A DNA stretch of 64,000 nt from Adiantum capillus-veneris (GCA_014529385.2 CM043967.1:86665278-86729277), one strand, 5' to 3'. Positions 31,799 through 44,631 are shown, counted from the first letter of the stretch. Translations and numbers: made by a program. The notes: generated by a model from the sequence alone, not told the origin.

Positions 31799-31888
<90 letters not shown>
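31799..31888. repeat. Compound (TC)n-(AC)n microsatellite
   Basis: TC run (31799-31826) passing directly into an AC run (to 31888). From here to 34880 the sequence is AT-rich with only short frames. One at 32425-32661 (+) and a set at 33811-34462 (-) are open but have no motif I recognise. 34200-34550 is strongly pyrimidine-rich. Confidence 0.9.
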
Positions 31889-31890
<2 letters not shown>

Positions 31891-34800
31891 GCCACAATAA
31901 ACTCGACAATGCCATCTCAAGGTCTTTATAGAACCCAATCCATCCAGAATTTGATTGTCTTTTAGGAAGTAAATGGTGATGCTATTGGAGTTGTAGACCT
32001 GATAAAGTAGTGATTTCCTAAAGTAGGAGTTGCCGTAAATATCTAATGTAGTGATCATGCGAGTGTATCTCTCATGCAATTTTTCTACAGAGTGCTAACA
32101 AACCATATGGAAAATTTTCCTTCAACATATGTTCTTCTCAGACATCTATTGTGGAAGAAAATCAACATATTAGTGAATGGTTGATTATACATTATAAAAA
32201 CCAAATATACCCCGTAGAACAAGTAGAATATCTTACATTTAACAAAGCCACCTCTCAATTATGAAAGTCTCAATACACCATGAATCCATTTGTTCTACAG
32301 TATGAAAAAAATAAATTAATTCAACACCTTTAATCTAAATCCACCTTGGTTTAAGTATGATAAATTAAGATAAAATAATTTTACCTTATGCATTTCATTT
32401 AAAAAGAACCAAGAAACAAGGTACATGCTAGACTACAATGTATATGCAAAGACCTATGAGCAGAATTACAAGGATGCTTTGAAAGAGATAGCCTGGCCCA
32501 AGGGGCATGAGTTGGCCCAAATCTCCACTCAAAAAAATGGCAGCGAGTTATTCACCAAGTATATCTCTTACATTGTGTGGGGCACCAAGGGCCTAAAGGT
32601 TTTGGTCTCCAAGGTGGCTGAGGTTGTCTTGTCCACATCACTAATGAGAAGTTGTTCTTAGTTGAATTTTAGCTTCTCTACTGGATTTTTTGTATCGTGT
32701 ATGATAAACTAATCATGATCTGCACATGTCTAAATGTATATTTCTAGATTTTATGGGTCAAGAGTGAAGGGAGGAAGGCATCTCTACAAGGGACTTGCCA
32801 TCCATTCTATGGCTATGCTGTCACATTTATTGGTGGCATTTAGAGAGGTACAAACTACTTTTTTTCCAATTTTTCTTTTGATATTGAAGTAAATAATTGT
32901 ATAATACGAATCTTGTTGCAATAGATATGTGTTGGAGCTAAACAAGAAGAAAGAGAGATAAAGAAAGGTTTCGATTGTGAAGCTCAAAGGTGACCAATAT
33001 GCACTCCACCTTGGACCCTATCTATGTTGGAAATTGCTTCTTGAAAGCCCAATTAGGCCAAGGTCAAATGTGATGACGTCCATCCCACAAAATGAACATC
33101 TTCTCATACATGTGGCACAACTCATCCATCTCCCCACCTAGATAATCAAACGCGGTAGAAGTTTTGAGATCCCATCCCGACATCGATCAAAATTTAAGAT
33201 CCCGCCTTAGAAACCACCCCGACATGATAAAACAAGCCATGATTGATTGGTAGTTTTTCTCCGAAATCAATATGGTGTGCTCATCCACGTAATCCTCATT
33301 AGTGCAAATAGAGGGATTGGCTGATAGGTGATAGAGGTACATTTGGCAAAAGGTTTGAGTAGAGTAACTTGTGCTTGTTCATCCGTTGACTGATATATGA
33401 GCATCAATCACTTGCCCAAATATTTCTCTCTTGTTCCTCCACAACCACCTCATTTGTTTGAAGATGTCATATGCAAATATTTTCTCTCTTGCGATTGTGC
33501 AAAAGGGATCTCCTGTGCCTTCTCTTAGCCTTTGGAATATTGATTTTATAAAGACTACGCTGATTGGAAGAAAAGAGTGATTGACTGAGAAAGAGGGACA
33601 AAGAGGAAGATGCCATGTGAAACTTCCATCTTAACATGGAAAACAAAAAATCAAAGTACAACCTTCGCTTCTAGGAGGACAATTTTCCCCCTATGTCATC
33701 CAAAATCCACAACGTGGTACAAAGGTGCAGCTGAAGCATCAACCTACCACCCCTCTTTGAAGACGATTTGAAACTCATCTACCTATGCAAGATGAGGTTG
33801 GAACTCCATATTAGACTTCATAAAGTCCTCTAATAGATAACTCCAAGATAAACGTGCAATTGCAAAAGTCACAACAAATCAGCCAATCCATCTCCCCAAA
33901 GAAAACATTGCCATATGGGCTTGCTCCAAAAGTGTTGAAGAGGATCCCATTGCACTCCAAATACTTTTTTTTTAATGAAGAAAGCTGGGGAAAAATTGGC
34001 TCCCCCTTTGGATCCAAAAGCGGCATGACTCTTCTCCTTGCTTTTGAAGGCACAACAACATAGCTCCATTTGGAAAAACCTAAACAATCTAGGAATGTTG
34101 TACATCTTGGAACCTCCATGGCGTTTCCCTTGGTGAACTGAGGTTTGGGGAAAACAAGGGTAAAAGACTGGGCATTTTCCCTCATCTATCATCGTCCATT
34201 CTACACTTTTCTTTCTCCTCCCCTTTTGTCTCATGCTTTCTCTCTTTCCTTCCCTCCTCTTGTACTTACCCTGTACAATCCTCCTTGTTTGCAAACATTT
34301 ACTTCCTTGTCTCTCCTTTCGTTCAATGCTCCTTGGTTTGGTTATCACCTCCTCCTCCTTTTCCTCTCTTTGCTCCTCTCCCCCTATATCGGTCTCTCTT
34401 TTGCCCCATCTATCTCTCTCTTTTCTTCTTCCATGTGCGCGTGCACGTGCACGTGCGTGCATATATTTATTTTTGTATTTTTACTCTCTCTTTCTTCTTT
34501 CACACTCCCCCCCCCCCCCACCCCTTCCTCAACCAAACTCGTCTCTTTTTAGCTAAATTTTGAATAATAAATTTCAAAAAATGATAAATGACAAACTATA
34601 AGCATTTTATCTGAAAACATCATCCTTAAAGAAAAAAGACATATTTTTAAACATTGGGTATAAGATGATCCCACAACAACATACTTTAGTTTTTTATTGC
34701 TCTATTTTAAGTACTTGTGTGTGGTTATATACGAACTTAGAAATGACTTTCAATATAATATACAAAATTTTGGCACTAAGGAACTAGAAGCAACCTCCAC

Positions 34801-34895
34801 TCATCTTGAGGAATGTGCTTACATCTTGGAGGAATTCTTGTCAAACAAGTACAAGGTTGCATAGTAGTTGATGATGTTATGTTGCATGAGTTTTC

Positions 34896-36644
34896 TTGAT
34901 ATCTTGTGACGACACTTATGAACTACTTGATATTCAAGAATTTTGTGCACTTCAGACACGCATATCAGTCATGGAAGGAAATTCTAAATCTTTAAATGAA
35001 AAAGTCACTAAATTATCCTTATTAGTGATCCAATTAATGCAACAGCAGTCCAAGGGTCCTACTGACACGCACATGCATAAGCACGTTACTACATAGGGGT
35101 AAGGCCCTTTTTATCATGGACAAGGTCCATCTGCCGATGCTTTGCACACTCTCACTGCAAAAGAGGTGGATGATTTGCTGAAAAACACCAAACCACCAAC
35201 TTTTAAGGGAGAAGACAGAGACCACAATAAGGATGCAATGAATATCTTTCTCAGCAAGTGGGATGGAATTCACGCCTTACGGAATACTCTGGACGCAGTC
35301 AGAGCACTGCAAACAAGTTTAACTCTGGAAGGAAAGGCCTACAAATGGTGAATGTCTCTCAAGGAGAAGAATATCATACCACAGAAAAGAATTCTTGCCT
35401 ACAAATGAGGCAGATCGGAATTGGAGGGCTTGGGACACATGTTCCATGCGCCAATACCCATCATTACTTGAATATATATCTCATTATCGGGATGTTATCC
35501 TCAAGTTGGAAGGCTTAGATACCTTTCAGCAAGTACGGGGGTTTATACGTGGTCTGACACCATAGCTTAAGAAGCATGTCAAGACCCAAGACCCTAAAAC
35601 ACTTGAGGAAGCCATAGTGAAAGCACATATTCACGATGATCTAGATGAAAAGAAATCACATCATAATCACGTGCCTGCTAATGCACATGGTAATACACGC
35701 ACACAGTATGGGCACAATAAAAGGAAATTTATAGTAGCCAATTCAGAAGCATCTAAAAAACCCAAGGGGTCCAGGGGTCCTCTCTCTCTCCTGAGGACTT
35801 TGATAAAGCTAAGAAAGAGAAATTATGTTTTCAATGTTTAGGAAGCGGTCATGGAAAAAAGGATTGTCCCAAGGGGAAATCTGCTGCTCATGGCAAGGAG
35901 AAAGGAGTGCACACGGTGCAACTACTTTTACCTCTTGAGTCTTCCTCACGATTCTCTACAGTGGAAGTAACACACACCGAGGTGGTGCATGAATGCTGTC
36001 TCACAGCTTCCATGTGGCAACATACCTTTGGACCACATGAGTTAGTATGTATGCACGGATCTCTGCAAGGGCACAAGGTGTGCATCTTGGTAGGTGACGG
36101 TGCTACTCACAATTGTATCAATTACGGATTGGTGAAAAAACTCAAATTGCCTCAAACTCCGAGTACCCACCGCTACAAGGTAGCAATGATGAATGGACAT
36201 GATACCGAAATCTAGGATACTCAAGTTCGAGCTGTTTTGTTGGAAGTACAAGGCTACTCCACATCCTTGGATTTTCAGGTTATGAACATAGAGAGGGCAG
36301 ACATGGTCCTTCATAGAGAAAGGTTGCATAGCCTAGGACCATCACTGAAGTGTAGCTATGAGCACAACAGCTTGATGTTCAAATCCCATGGCGCACATGT
36401 GTTGTTGTTAGGAGAGAAGGATGTACCTTGTTCACCATTGATATGTACAACTGAGCTTATGCAGCTCCTTTCAGATAATGAAATAGATCAAGTTTTATTG
36501 TGTTACTCATTGTCTCATTTTCTCTCTAACATTGAATCTGTTGAACATTCCTCAACGCCGCATGCTTCTCTCTCATCTCTTCCACCAATGGCTACTTCCA
36601 AACAAGCAAAAGTTGTTAGTGAGTTACAAAATTTAGTAAAGTAA
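34896..36644 (+). pseudogene. Ty3/gypsy gag and protease
   Basis: Gag begins with a coiled-coil-like stretch (ISVMEGNSKSLNEKVTKL). The capsid region follows (KPPTFKGEDRD, MNIFLSKWDGI, ALQTSLTLEGKA, TQDPKTLEEAIVKAHI) in two or three frames. Next is a CCHC knuckle, CFQCLGSGHGKKDCPKGK (about 35832-35885). The aspartic protease has ILVGDGATHNCINYGLV (about 36088-36138), in which the usual D-S/T-G-A active site reads D-G-A after a Gly, so it is probably inactive. A stop near 36213 interrupts the frame, which then continues to 36644. No 5' LTR or primer-binding site is recognised upstream. Confidence 0.78.
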
Positions 36645-39300
36645 TTTCACGATGTTTTTCCTAATGATTTGCCACCAGGATTACCGCCGACACGATTGGT
36701 GTAACATAGCATCGATGTGGTTGTAGGCAGTAAACCTGTCAGTAAACCGCCCTACCGTATGAGTTACTCTGAAGCTGCTGAGGTGGAACGTCAGCTTGCT
36801 GACTACCTTAGTAGAGGGTTTATCCAACCCAGTTCTTCACCATGGGCTTCTCCTATCCTATTAGTGAAGAAAAAAGGTGGCAGTATGCGCATGTGCGTAG
36901 ACTACCGTGGCTTAAATGCGATAACTGTTAAGAACAAGCACCCCTTGCTACGCGTGGATGACTTGTTCGACAAATTCACTCATGCTCGTATTTTTATGAA
37001 AATAGACTTGCAGTCAGGTTATCAATAAGTCCGTATTCGACTTGATGATATACCCAAAACTGCATTCCGAACAAGGTTTGGACACTATGATTTTTGGTTA
37101 TGCTCTTTGGGTTAGCCAATGTGCCCGCAACATTCATGACACTTATGGATAGTGTCTTGAAGCCGTATTTGGGCAAATTTGTAATCGTTTTTCTCGATGA
37201 CATTCTAGTCTACAGTGCTTCTGAAGAAGAACACTTACAAAATCTGAGGTAGGTGTTCGAATTGTTACGAACAAATAAATTATAGCCAAGGAATCTAAGT
37301 GTGATTTTTTGAAAGAAGAAATTCACTATCTTGGGCATGTTATTTCAGCTAATGGGCTATATATGGATCAATCCAAAGTGGATATAAACCGGCAAGGGCC
37401 TTCTCCTAAAAATCTGGAGGAGTTACAGATTTTTTAAAGGATTTGCAGGTTTTTATCGAAGGTTCGTTAAGAACTATGCTAATATTGCTGTTCCCATGAC
37501 GAACCAACTAAAAGGCAAAGGGAAAGCTTTTCCGTGGGAACCCGCGCAACAACACAGTTTTGATATGCTCAAGGATGCATTAGCTATACAAGCCCCATAC
37601 TAGCTATTGTAGATCCTTTGAAACGGATGGCAGTGACCGTGCTATTGGAGCAGTCCTGTTACAAGACGGATGACCAATTGCATTTGAAAGAAAGAAGCTT
37701 GATGCAGAAGATCAATTCTCTCTTGTTCACGGAACTTCATAGTGAATTTTTGGATTCTCTAAAGGGCAAATATGAGCATGATGAAGAATATTGGAGCCAT
37801 GTACAAATGAGGGATCCTTCTCACTCCAATGAGGGTAGTGTAACGTTAACCTCCACACATAGTTCTCTTCTATCGAGTGATGAACTACATCGATGGAAGC
37901 ATTTCACCATTGACAATGGGTACCTACTCCATAAGGGGAGAGCTTGTGTACCGATGGACACAGACATTCGGCGTCAAATTCTTGATGAATGTCATGATAG
38001 TCCAACTGCAGGGCACCCGGGTATTAGAAAAACTTACGCTCTCGTACGACGATAGTTTTACTGGCTAGGTGTACATGGCTTTGTTCAAGCTTATGTCTTA
38101 CATTGCCAAAAATGTCAAGTTAACAAAGCAGAGCTTTTGAAAGTAGGAGGACTCTTACATCCTTTGGAGATTCCCAATGGAAAACGGGAAACTATATCTA
38201 TGGACTTTATTGTGGGTTTTCCAACCACTGTACAAGGTCATGACTCTATATGGGTGGTCATAGACCAGTTGACTAAACTATGTAAGTTTATTCCAACCGA
38301 ATCAACGGTTAAGACTGCAGAACTAGCCAAGTTATTTGTGGACAATCTATACAAGTTGTATAGTTTTCCAAGTAACATTGTTAGTGATCGTGATCCCAAG
38401 TTTAACAGTCATTTTTGGAGGCTCTGTTCAAACGATTGGGTACACAACTAAACCTCAGTACAGCCGATCATCCAGAAACAGATGGTCAGACTGAACGAGT
38501 TAACCAAGTGCTAGTTACTTTCTGATGGTTTGCCAATCTGATCCGAAAACCTGACACCCCAGCCACTGTGAGACCCATCTTCTCACGCATGAGGATATAC
38601 TAAGAGCATATGTTAGCAAGAAACAGTTAGATTGGAAAGAATCTTTACCTATTCTCGAGTTTGCCTACAATAGTGCTAAGCATGTCACAATTGGATTTAG
38701 TCCTTTCATGCTCATGTCTGGGTTTCAACCTAGATTACTTTTTACAGTGGGGTTGGCAACCGAAAATCTCCAACAAGTAAAGGATTTTCTCCAAGACCAC
38801 ATGGATATGCTGAAACTCGCTCGTCAGAATGTCCGACAAGCGCAGGATCGGTATAAGAAGTACGCTGATGAGAAACGTTGGAAAGTTACCTTTTAGGAAG
38901 GGGAGGAAGTATTTTTACGTGTGCCAAAACATTCAAAAAGTCTGAAACTGGGCCAACACCTAAATTATCTCCACGATATTGTGGGCCTTTCAAAATACTC
39001 AAGCGAGTAGGTGATCGTGCCTACAAATTATTTCTACCTACACATTCTCGTATTCATCCGGTGTTTCATGTAAGCGTTTACGTAAGCGGTTACATGGGGA
39101 TGATAATGTCATTGACCGTCAGATTTTGATTGATTTCGTTGAACCTCCTACCTTACCGCATGAACCTGAATGCATTCTCGACTATCATGATTTACGTACA
39201 CGTCATCATGTACGTCAACAAGCCTTAATCAAGTGGAAAGATCGACCTGAGTAAGGTGCCACTTGGGAAAACATTAGTGTTCTTAAGATAAGTTCCCCAC
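36645..39300 (+). pseudogene. Ty3/gypsy RT, RNase H remnant and integrase
   Basis: RT motifs: [40 protein letters not shown], then across frameshifts [15 protein letters not shown] (about 37180-37215) and YLGHVISANGL. RNase H is largely lost around 37590-37700. The integrase finger is visible (CHDSPTAGHPGIRKTYAL with CQKCQVNKAE), as is the core: ISMDFIVGFP, NIVSDRDPKF and ETDGQTERVNQ. About 78 unrelated bp (38512-38589) sit just after the last motif. The tail continues with FAYNSAKHV, GPFKILKRVGDRAYKL and IHPVFHVSV, and ends near 39290 with IKWKDRPE. Many stops are present. Confidence 0.82.
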
Positions 39301-39329
39301 TTTTGTTTTCGAGGAAAAAAACTCTTCTT

Positions 39330-39517
39330 TAAGGGGGGAGTAATGTCAGGACAACGGCAAGGCCGGACTAGACAAGGGCAAGGCCGGGCTAGGCAGTGTG
39401 GAAAGGGAGTCCAACTAGGGCAAAAACTAGGGCAAAGGGCTAGGAGCCATGCTATATAGTGGGTGGTTGGGAGGTGGAGTCCAAGGTTCTAGTTCCCCTT
39501 GTCTAAGAATAAGAAAT
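39330..39517 (+). repeat. Polypurine tract and start of the gypsy 3' LTR
   Basis: AAGGGGGGAG (39331-39340) precedes TGTCAGGACAACGG at 39344. CTATATAG at about 39451 could be the LTR TATA box, and AATAAG lies near 39509. The LTR is cut at about 39517, where a minus-oriented LTR-like block begins. Confidence 0.6.
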
Positions 39518-39794
39518 TGGGAATTGATGATAAGCTTAATATTGATTGCAAGACTTAATACTTTATTCAGAGAGCTACATACAAGACTTGGATTACAGGA
39601 CTTGAGTACAAGATAAGGATTGATTGCAAGTACAAGACTACATAAGACAAGAACTAGAAGAGATATTTACTCATAGTAGCCTCACAAATGGTGTGAAGAG
39701 ACTGATAACAAGACAAGATCTAGGAGAGGACGTACCTCGCATGAGTCTCACAACTTGTGTTGGCAAGACTGAGGGGCTTGTTGCCCAAGACCCC

Positions 39795-40027
39795 TATTTA
39801 TACTAGCACTTGAGAAGGTTATAAATTTCTAGGTTCTTCTTGAGGAAGTTAGAATCTTCTAGAACCTTCTTGTTCCTTCTAGTTCTTCTAGAACCTTCTA
39901 GATACTTCTTCAACTTTCTAGAGCTTTCCAGAAACTTCTAGATTCTTTCGAAATCTTCTCCAAGCTTCTATGATATCCTTGATACTTTTAGAATCCTCTA
40001 GATCCTTCTAGATTCTTCTAGAGTCTT
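39795..40027 (-). promoter_or_regulatory. TATA box with upstream heat-shock-element-like array
   Basis: On the minus strand TATAAATA (39802-39795) continues into GGGG, a textbook plant TATA context. Upstream (39828-40027) the sequence is built from TTC and GAA blocks at 5-bp spacing: TTCTAGAACCTTC at about 39857, TTCTAGAACCTTC at about 39886, TTCCAGAAACTTC at about 39927, and several TTCTAGATTCTT-like units. Alternating nGAAn/nTTCn units are the binding site of heat-shock transcription factors. Heat-activated LTRs of this design are known in plants (for example ONSEN/Copia78). Activity here is inferred. Confidence 0.55.
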
Positions 40028-40115
40028 CTAGTGATGATGCAGGCGATGACACAAGTGATGACATCAGCAATGATGTAGGTGATGACATCAACAATGATGC
40101 AAGTGATGTCATAAG
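40028..40115. repeat. TGATGACATCA-type short tandem repeat
   Basis: Four to five imperfect units of about 21 bp built on GATGAC/TGATGACATCA/TGATGTCATAAG. They lie directly upstream (minus sense) of the HSE array. TGATGTCA and TGACATCA resemble bZIP-type sites. Confidence 0.55.
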
Positions 40116-40204
40116 CGACCGACTCTCAAGCATCCATGACATTAAACTGTTATGAGCGAGTATAGAGCTAGAAGAGAGAAAGAGAAGGCACTCACAATGT
40201 ACAA

Positions 40205-40597
40205 GAACTTGGGACTTGATGATAAGCTTAATCTTGATTACACGACTTATTACTTTATTAAGAGAGCTAGATACAATATTTGGATTACATGACTTGAGTA
40301 CAAGACAAGGCTTGATTCCAAGGACAAGACTTGAACGTAAGACAAGAACTAGAAGAGGGATTTCCTCATAGGAGCCTCACAAATGGTGTTGAGAAGACTG
40401 ATAACAAGATAAGATCTAGGAGAGGATGTACCTCGCATGAGTCTCACAACTTGTGTTGGCAAGAGTGAGGGGCTTGTGGCCCAAGACCCCTATTTATACT
40501 AGTGCTTGAGGAGGTTACTTGAGGAGGTTAGAACTTTCTACGTTCTTCTTGAGGAGGTTAGAATCTTCTAGAACCTTCTTGTTCCTTCTAGTTCTCT
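40205..40597 (-). repeat. LTR-like copy 2 (truncated) with the same TATA box and HSEs
   Basis: Matches 39516-39885 closely, including TATTTATA (40491-40498) and the TTCTAGAACCTTC module (about 40567-40580). It is cut at about 40597, where copia pol begins. Confidence 0.75.
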
Positions 40598-40598
40598 G

Positions 40599-43385
40599 AT
40601 GTTGATGCAGAATGGGCTTTTAGTGCAGAGTGCACTTGCAATCCTGATGTCCATGATGCATGCATGTCAGTTGCTACAGATTCACATGTGTGGTATTTTG
40701 ACAGTGGTGCTACAAAGCACATTACCTCGCATCGTGAATTGTTCACCTCTCTTAAGTCTGTCCCTCATGGGAATTCATTCACTTGTGCCAACAATGCCTC
40801 TTATCCGGTTCAAGGGGTTGGAAAGATTGTGCTTATTGCTGCAAATGGCAGTTCTTTCACACTTGTTGATGCACTTTATGTACCTGGGATCAAGAAGAAT
40901 TTTTTGTTTGTATCTGCACTTGCTAGACTTGGACTTGTAGTCAAATTTGTGGAGGAGAGATGGACAGTTCATGATCTCAGTTTTGGTGAGGATGAAATTG
41001 TTGCATCTGGCCTTTTGTGCCTGGCCTGTATAAGCTCACTTTGTATGAAAAGTGTGGACAAAATTTTGCAAATGCAGCCGTAGATTCAAGGGCTATTTCA
41101 GATGAAAAACTGTGGCATGCACGTTTTGGGCATCTAAATTTTTCCAGTTTTCTGCAGAAATCTTATATGCTTGCTTCTTTGCCGCCACTTGAAGCACCTG
41201 CCAAACATGTTTGTGAAGGCTGTATTTTGGGTAAGATGCAGTGTTCAAATTTTCCAAAGGATGGTCCACATGCAGGTTGCAGCTTGTGCATAGTGATGTT
41301 TGTGGGCCCATGCAAACTCCGTCCTTGGGCAATTACCTTTACTTGGTGACTTTCATTGATGATTACTCCAGGCATGCATGGGTATTTTCTCTTAAAGCAA
41401 AGTCCAAAGTTTTTATGTGCTTCAAAAAATTTCTGGCTATGGCTGAAAATGTATCGAAATGTACTATGGGCACCCTCCGTTCCGATCGAGGGGGGGAGTA
41501 TATGTCTCATGAATTTAATGCATTTCTGGCTAGTCGTGGGATAAAACACCAATATACAGTGCCTTATACACCTTAGAAAAATGGTCTTGCTGAGAGGAAA
41601 AACATGTCACTTACGGAAATGGCATGATGTATGGTCAAAAGTCAAGCTTTGCCGCATTCTTTTTGGCTTGAGGCCATCATGTGTTCCACTTATGTACTTA
41701 ACAGGTGTCCTACAAAAGCTTTGCAGTATATTACTCCATATGAAGCATGCCATGATAGAAAGCCTTCTATTGAGCACATGTGTGTTTTTGGCTGTTTGGC
41801 ATATGCTTTGGTGCCACAAACACAACACAAAAAATTGGATGATAAGGCTGTCAAATGTATTTTTGTTGGTTATAGTGCTGAAAGAAAAGGTTACAGGTTG
41901 TATCATCCACAAACAAAGTGTATTTTGGTTTCACGGGATGTAGTGTGTGTAGAAGATTCTGTTCAGCCCTTGCTATCATGCACTAGAGACAATAATGTAA
42001 GCTCACGGGACATTTATGACACGTTGTTGCCTCTTTTTAGTGGTGGAAGTTTGAATGTAAATTCCAATGAAGCAAATGTACAGCCTATGGGGGTTTCCAA
42101 AAATGTTACAGATCAGCCTATTACTGATGCAGATGTACATGATGTACTTGATGAGGAAAGGGCTGAAAATGAGCAGGCTAGAGGTATGCCAAAATGGTTG
42201 GTACATACATTGCGTGATAGTAAATTGGATGCAGCTTTGTCTAGTTGTACTCGTTCAAGCTCTAGCCATGCATCTTATGCATCAGATTGTTATGCTTTGG
42301 CTGTGTCTAGCTTACGTGATGTTGAGGAACCCCTGTCTTTTGATGAAGCACAGAATTCAAAAAATTGGATGGCTTCCATGCAATCAAAATATGATACACT
42401 TATAGAAAATGACACATGGACTTTATGTGATTTGCCTCCTAGCAAAAAGGCTATTGGTACAAAGTGGGTTTACAAGTTGAAATGCAAGCCGGATGGTGAG
42501 ATCGATCGCCATAAGGCTCGACTTGTTGCAATGGGTTATGCACAACAAAAAGGCATAGATTGTAAAGAGACTTTTTCTCCCACTTGTCGTATGACTATTG
42601 TGCGTTTTCTATGTGCATTGGCAGCTCATTTTGGTTGGTATGTACATCAATCAGACATTGTTATTTCTTTCTTGAATGGTGACATATTTGACGAAGTTTA
42701 TGTAACGCAGCCATGTGGTTTTTTCAAGAAAGGACAAGAGGATAAAAGTGTGCAGATGTAAGAAGGCTTTGTATGGGTTGAAGCAATCTCCTCATGCTTG
42801 ATATGAGAAAGCTGACACTCATTTGGTCAAACGAGGCTTTTGTAACAGTCCAACAGAAAGGACATTGTATGTAAAGCGTGAGGGTGATGTACTTCTCATT
42901 GTGGTTCTTTACGTAGATGATTTGCTGATCACTGGACCAAATGAGAGACATATTGATTAATTTAAGGCTGATTTGAAATCTACTTTCAAGATGAAAGATT
43001 TGGGGTTGTTGCATCATTACTTGGGCATACAGTTTAAGCAGTGTGATGGTGGTATTGCCTTGTGTCAGAAAAGTTACATAAAGACATTGCTATGTAAGTT
43101 TGGACTTGAGGATTGTAAACCTATTGCCACTCCCATGGAAACAGGTTTAAAATTGAGTCTTCATGATGCTCGTGATCCTGCAGATGTCACTCTTTACCAA
43201 GCTGCTATTGGATGCCTCATTTATGTCTACAACACAAGGCCAGATATTCAGTTTACAGTCTCACAGGTCAGCAGATTTATGCGTAGCCTAGGGTCTAAGC
43301 ATTGGTAGGCTGTCAAGAGGATTTTCCACTACCTTAGTGGAACTTTACATCTTGGCTTGTTTTATCCCAAGGGGGGGTCATTTCC
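40599..43385 (+). pseudogene. Ty1/copia pol: protease, integrase, RT
   Basis: Gag is absent. The protease motif WYFDSGATKHIT lies at about 40690. The GAG-pre-integrase zinc region (KLWHARFGHLNF, CEGCILGKM) is followed by a frameshift near 41270. Integrase has LVHSDVCGP, FIDDYSRHAWVF, LRSDRGGEY and, after a stop at 41575, NGLAERKN. RT begins with NSKNWMASMQSKYD and WVYKLKCKPDGEIDRHKARL, and a frameshift follows near 42755. The catalytic YVDDLLIT is intact at about 42915. SRFMRSLGSKHW leads into RNase H. The left end is fused to the LTR-like block at 40597, so the 5' third was lost. Confidence 0.87.
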
Positions 43386-44205
43386 GCCAGACTTACATGA
43401 TTTTCGGACTCAGATTGGACTGGTTGTTTTGACAGGTGAGTGTCCAGAAGTGGTTTTTGTTTCATGCTTGGCAGTTCATGTATATCATGGTTGAGCAAGA
43501 AGCAACCTACTAAGGCCACTTCAAGTTGTGAGGCTGAGTACATGGCAATCTTCATAGCTTCGATTGAGTGTGTATGGCTCAAACGCCTTATGGCTGATTT
43601 GGGTGTTGGATAGGACATTGCCAACACTAATCTACACTGACAGTTAGAGCACATTGGCAGTTGCGAGGAACCCAGTTTTTCATGCTCGCACAAAGCACAT
43701 TGAGGTGCATTACCACTATGTCAGGAAGAGGCTCTCAATAGGAGAGATCAACTTGGCTTATGTGCCAACAGAGGACAACCTTACAGATATTTTCACAAAG
43801 GCATTGTCTCGTAAGAAACTCAAAGCTTTCTACAAAGCTTTGGGCTTACTTCCCTTTGTGTATTGATCATGTCCTCAGGGCATGGCACTTCCCTTTACTC
43901 ATGTGCCATCTCTCATTCACCACATCACTCCCGGGGGGATTTGTTACCATATACTTGTGGTAGTGATGTGTGTGAACACACTAGGATCAACGGGGCATTT
44001 TTTCCCTCTTTAGGAGGTTTTTCCCCCCGTGCATTGTATATACGCCCATCACTCTAGGGCTATCTATCTTTCCATTGCACACTAAGTACCACACTCTCTA
44101 TTGTGTGCCTTGAGCTTCCTTCATATTCTCCAAGCTGTGTGCGTTTCTCTGCAAGCCAGACTTACATACTTTTTCGGACTCAGATTGGGATGGTTGTTTT
44201 GACAC

Positions 44206-44631
44206 ATGAGTGTCCACAAGTGGTTTTTCATGCTTAGCAGTTCATGTATATCATTTTTAAGCAAGCAACAAACTACTATGGCCACTTTGAGTTGTGAAGA
44301 TGAGTACAGGAAAGTCTTCACAACTATGATTGAGTGTGTATGGCTCAGACGCCTTATGGCTGATTTGGGTGTTGGACAGGACACTACCAACACTATCTAC
44401 ACCAACAATCAGAGCGCATTGGCAGTTGTGAGGAACCCAGTTTTTCATGCTCACACAAAGCACATTGAGGTGCATTACCACTATGTTAGGGAGAGACTCT
44501 CAGCAAGAGAGATCAACTTGGCTAATGTGCCAACACAAGACAACCTTGCAGATCTTTTCACAAAGGCATTGTCTCGTCAGAAGCTCAAAGTTTTCCACAA
44601 ATCTTTGGGCTTACTCCCCTTTGTGGACTGA
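44206..44631 (+). pseudogene. Copia RNase H C-terminal segment, copy 2
   Basis: A 141-codon open frame covering about two thirds of copia RNase H, with CEDEY in place of CEAEY, TNNQSALAV, HTKHIEVHYHYVRER and ADLFTKALSRQK, ending GLLPFVD. It is an open relic without an RT in front; no independent function is expected. Copy 1 (43400-43866) is more broken. Confidence 0.8.

Larger units (their letters stand above)
39518..40141 (-). mobile_element. LTR-like element copy 1 with HSE-rich promoter
   Basis: A 624-bp block with TG...CA ends in minus orientation (TGTCATGG... to ...CAATTCCCA). Its left 400 bp are repeated at 40205-40597. The promoter features read on the minus strand: a TATAAATAGGGG box and, upstream of it, many TTCnnGAA modules. 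The outer flanks (GAAAT and TTAAA) do not match, so an intact target duplication is not shown. It may be one LTR of a collapsed element, since only about 65 bp separate it from copy 2. Confidence 0.55.

Noticed and set aside
32425-32661. 78-codon plus-strand frame
   Set aside because: Composition is protein-like but no homology is recognised and no neighbouring exon is visible.
33811-34462. Overlapping minus-strand frames as a gene
   Set aside because: No recognised motif; part of it is the complement of a pyrimidine-rich tract with low-complexity Arg/Glu composition. A very old LINE remnant is possible but not supportable.
34145-34563. Three overlapping Ser/Phe/Leu-rich plus-strand frames
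   Set aside because: Open only because of CT-rich composition; no motif and no start context.
39518-40597. A complete TRIM element with two LTRs and a 65-bp interior
   Set aside because: No primer-binding site or polypurine tract is seen between the copies, the second copy is truncated and the outer flanks do not match.
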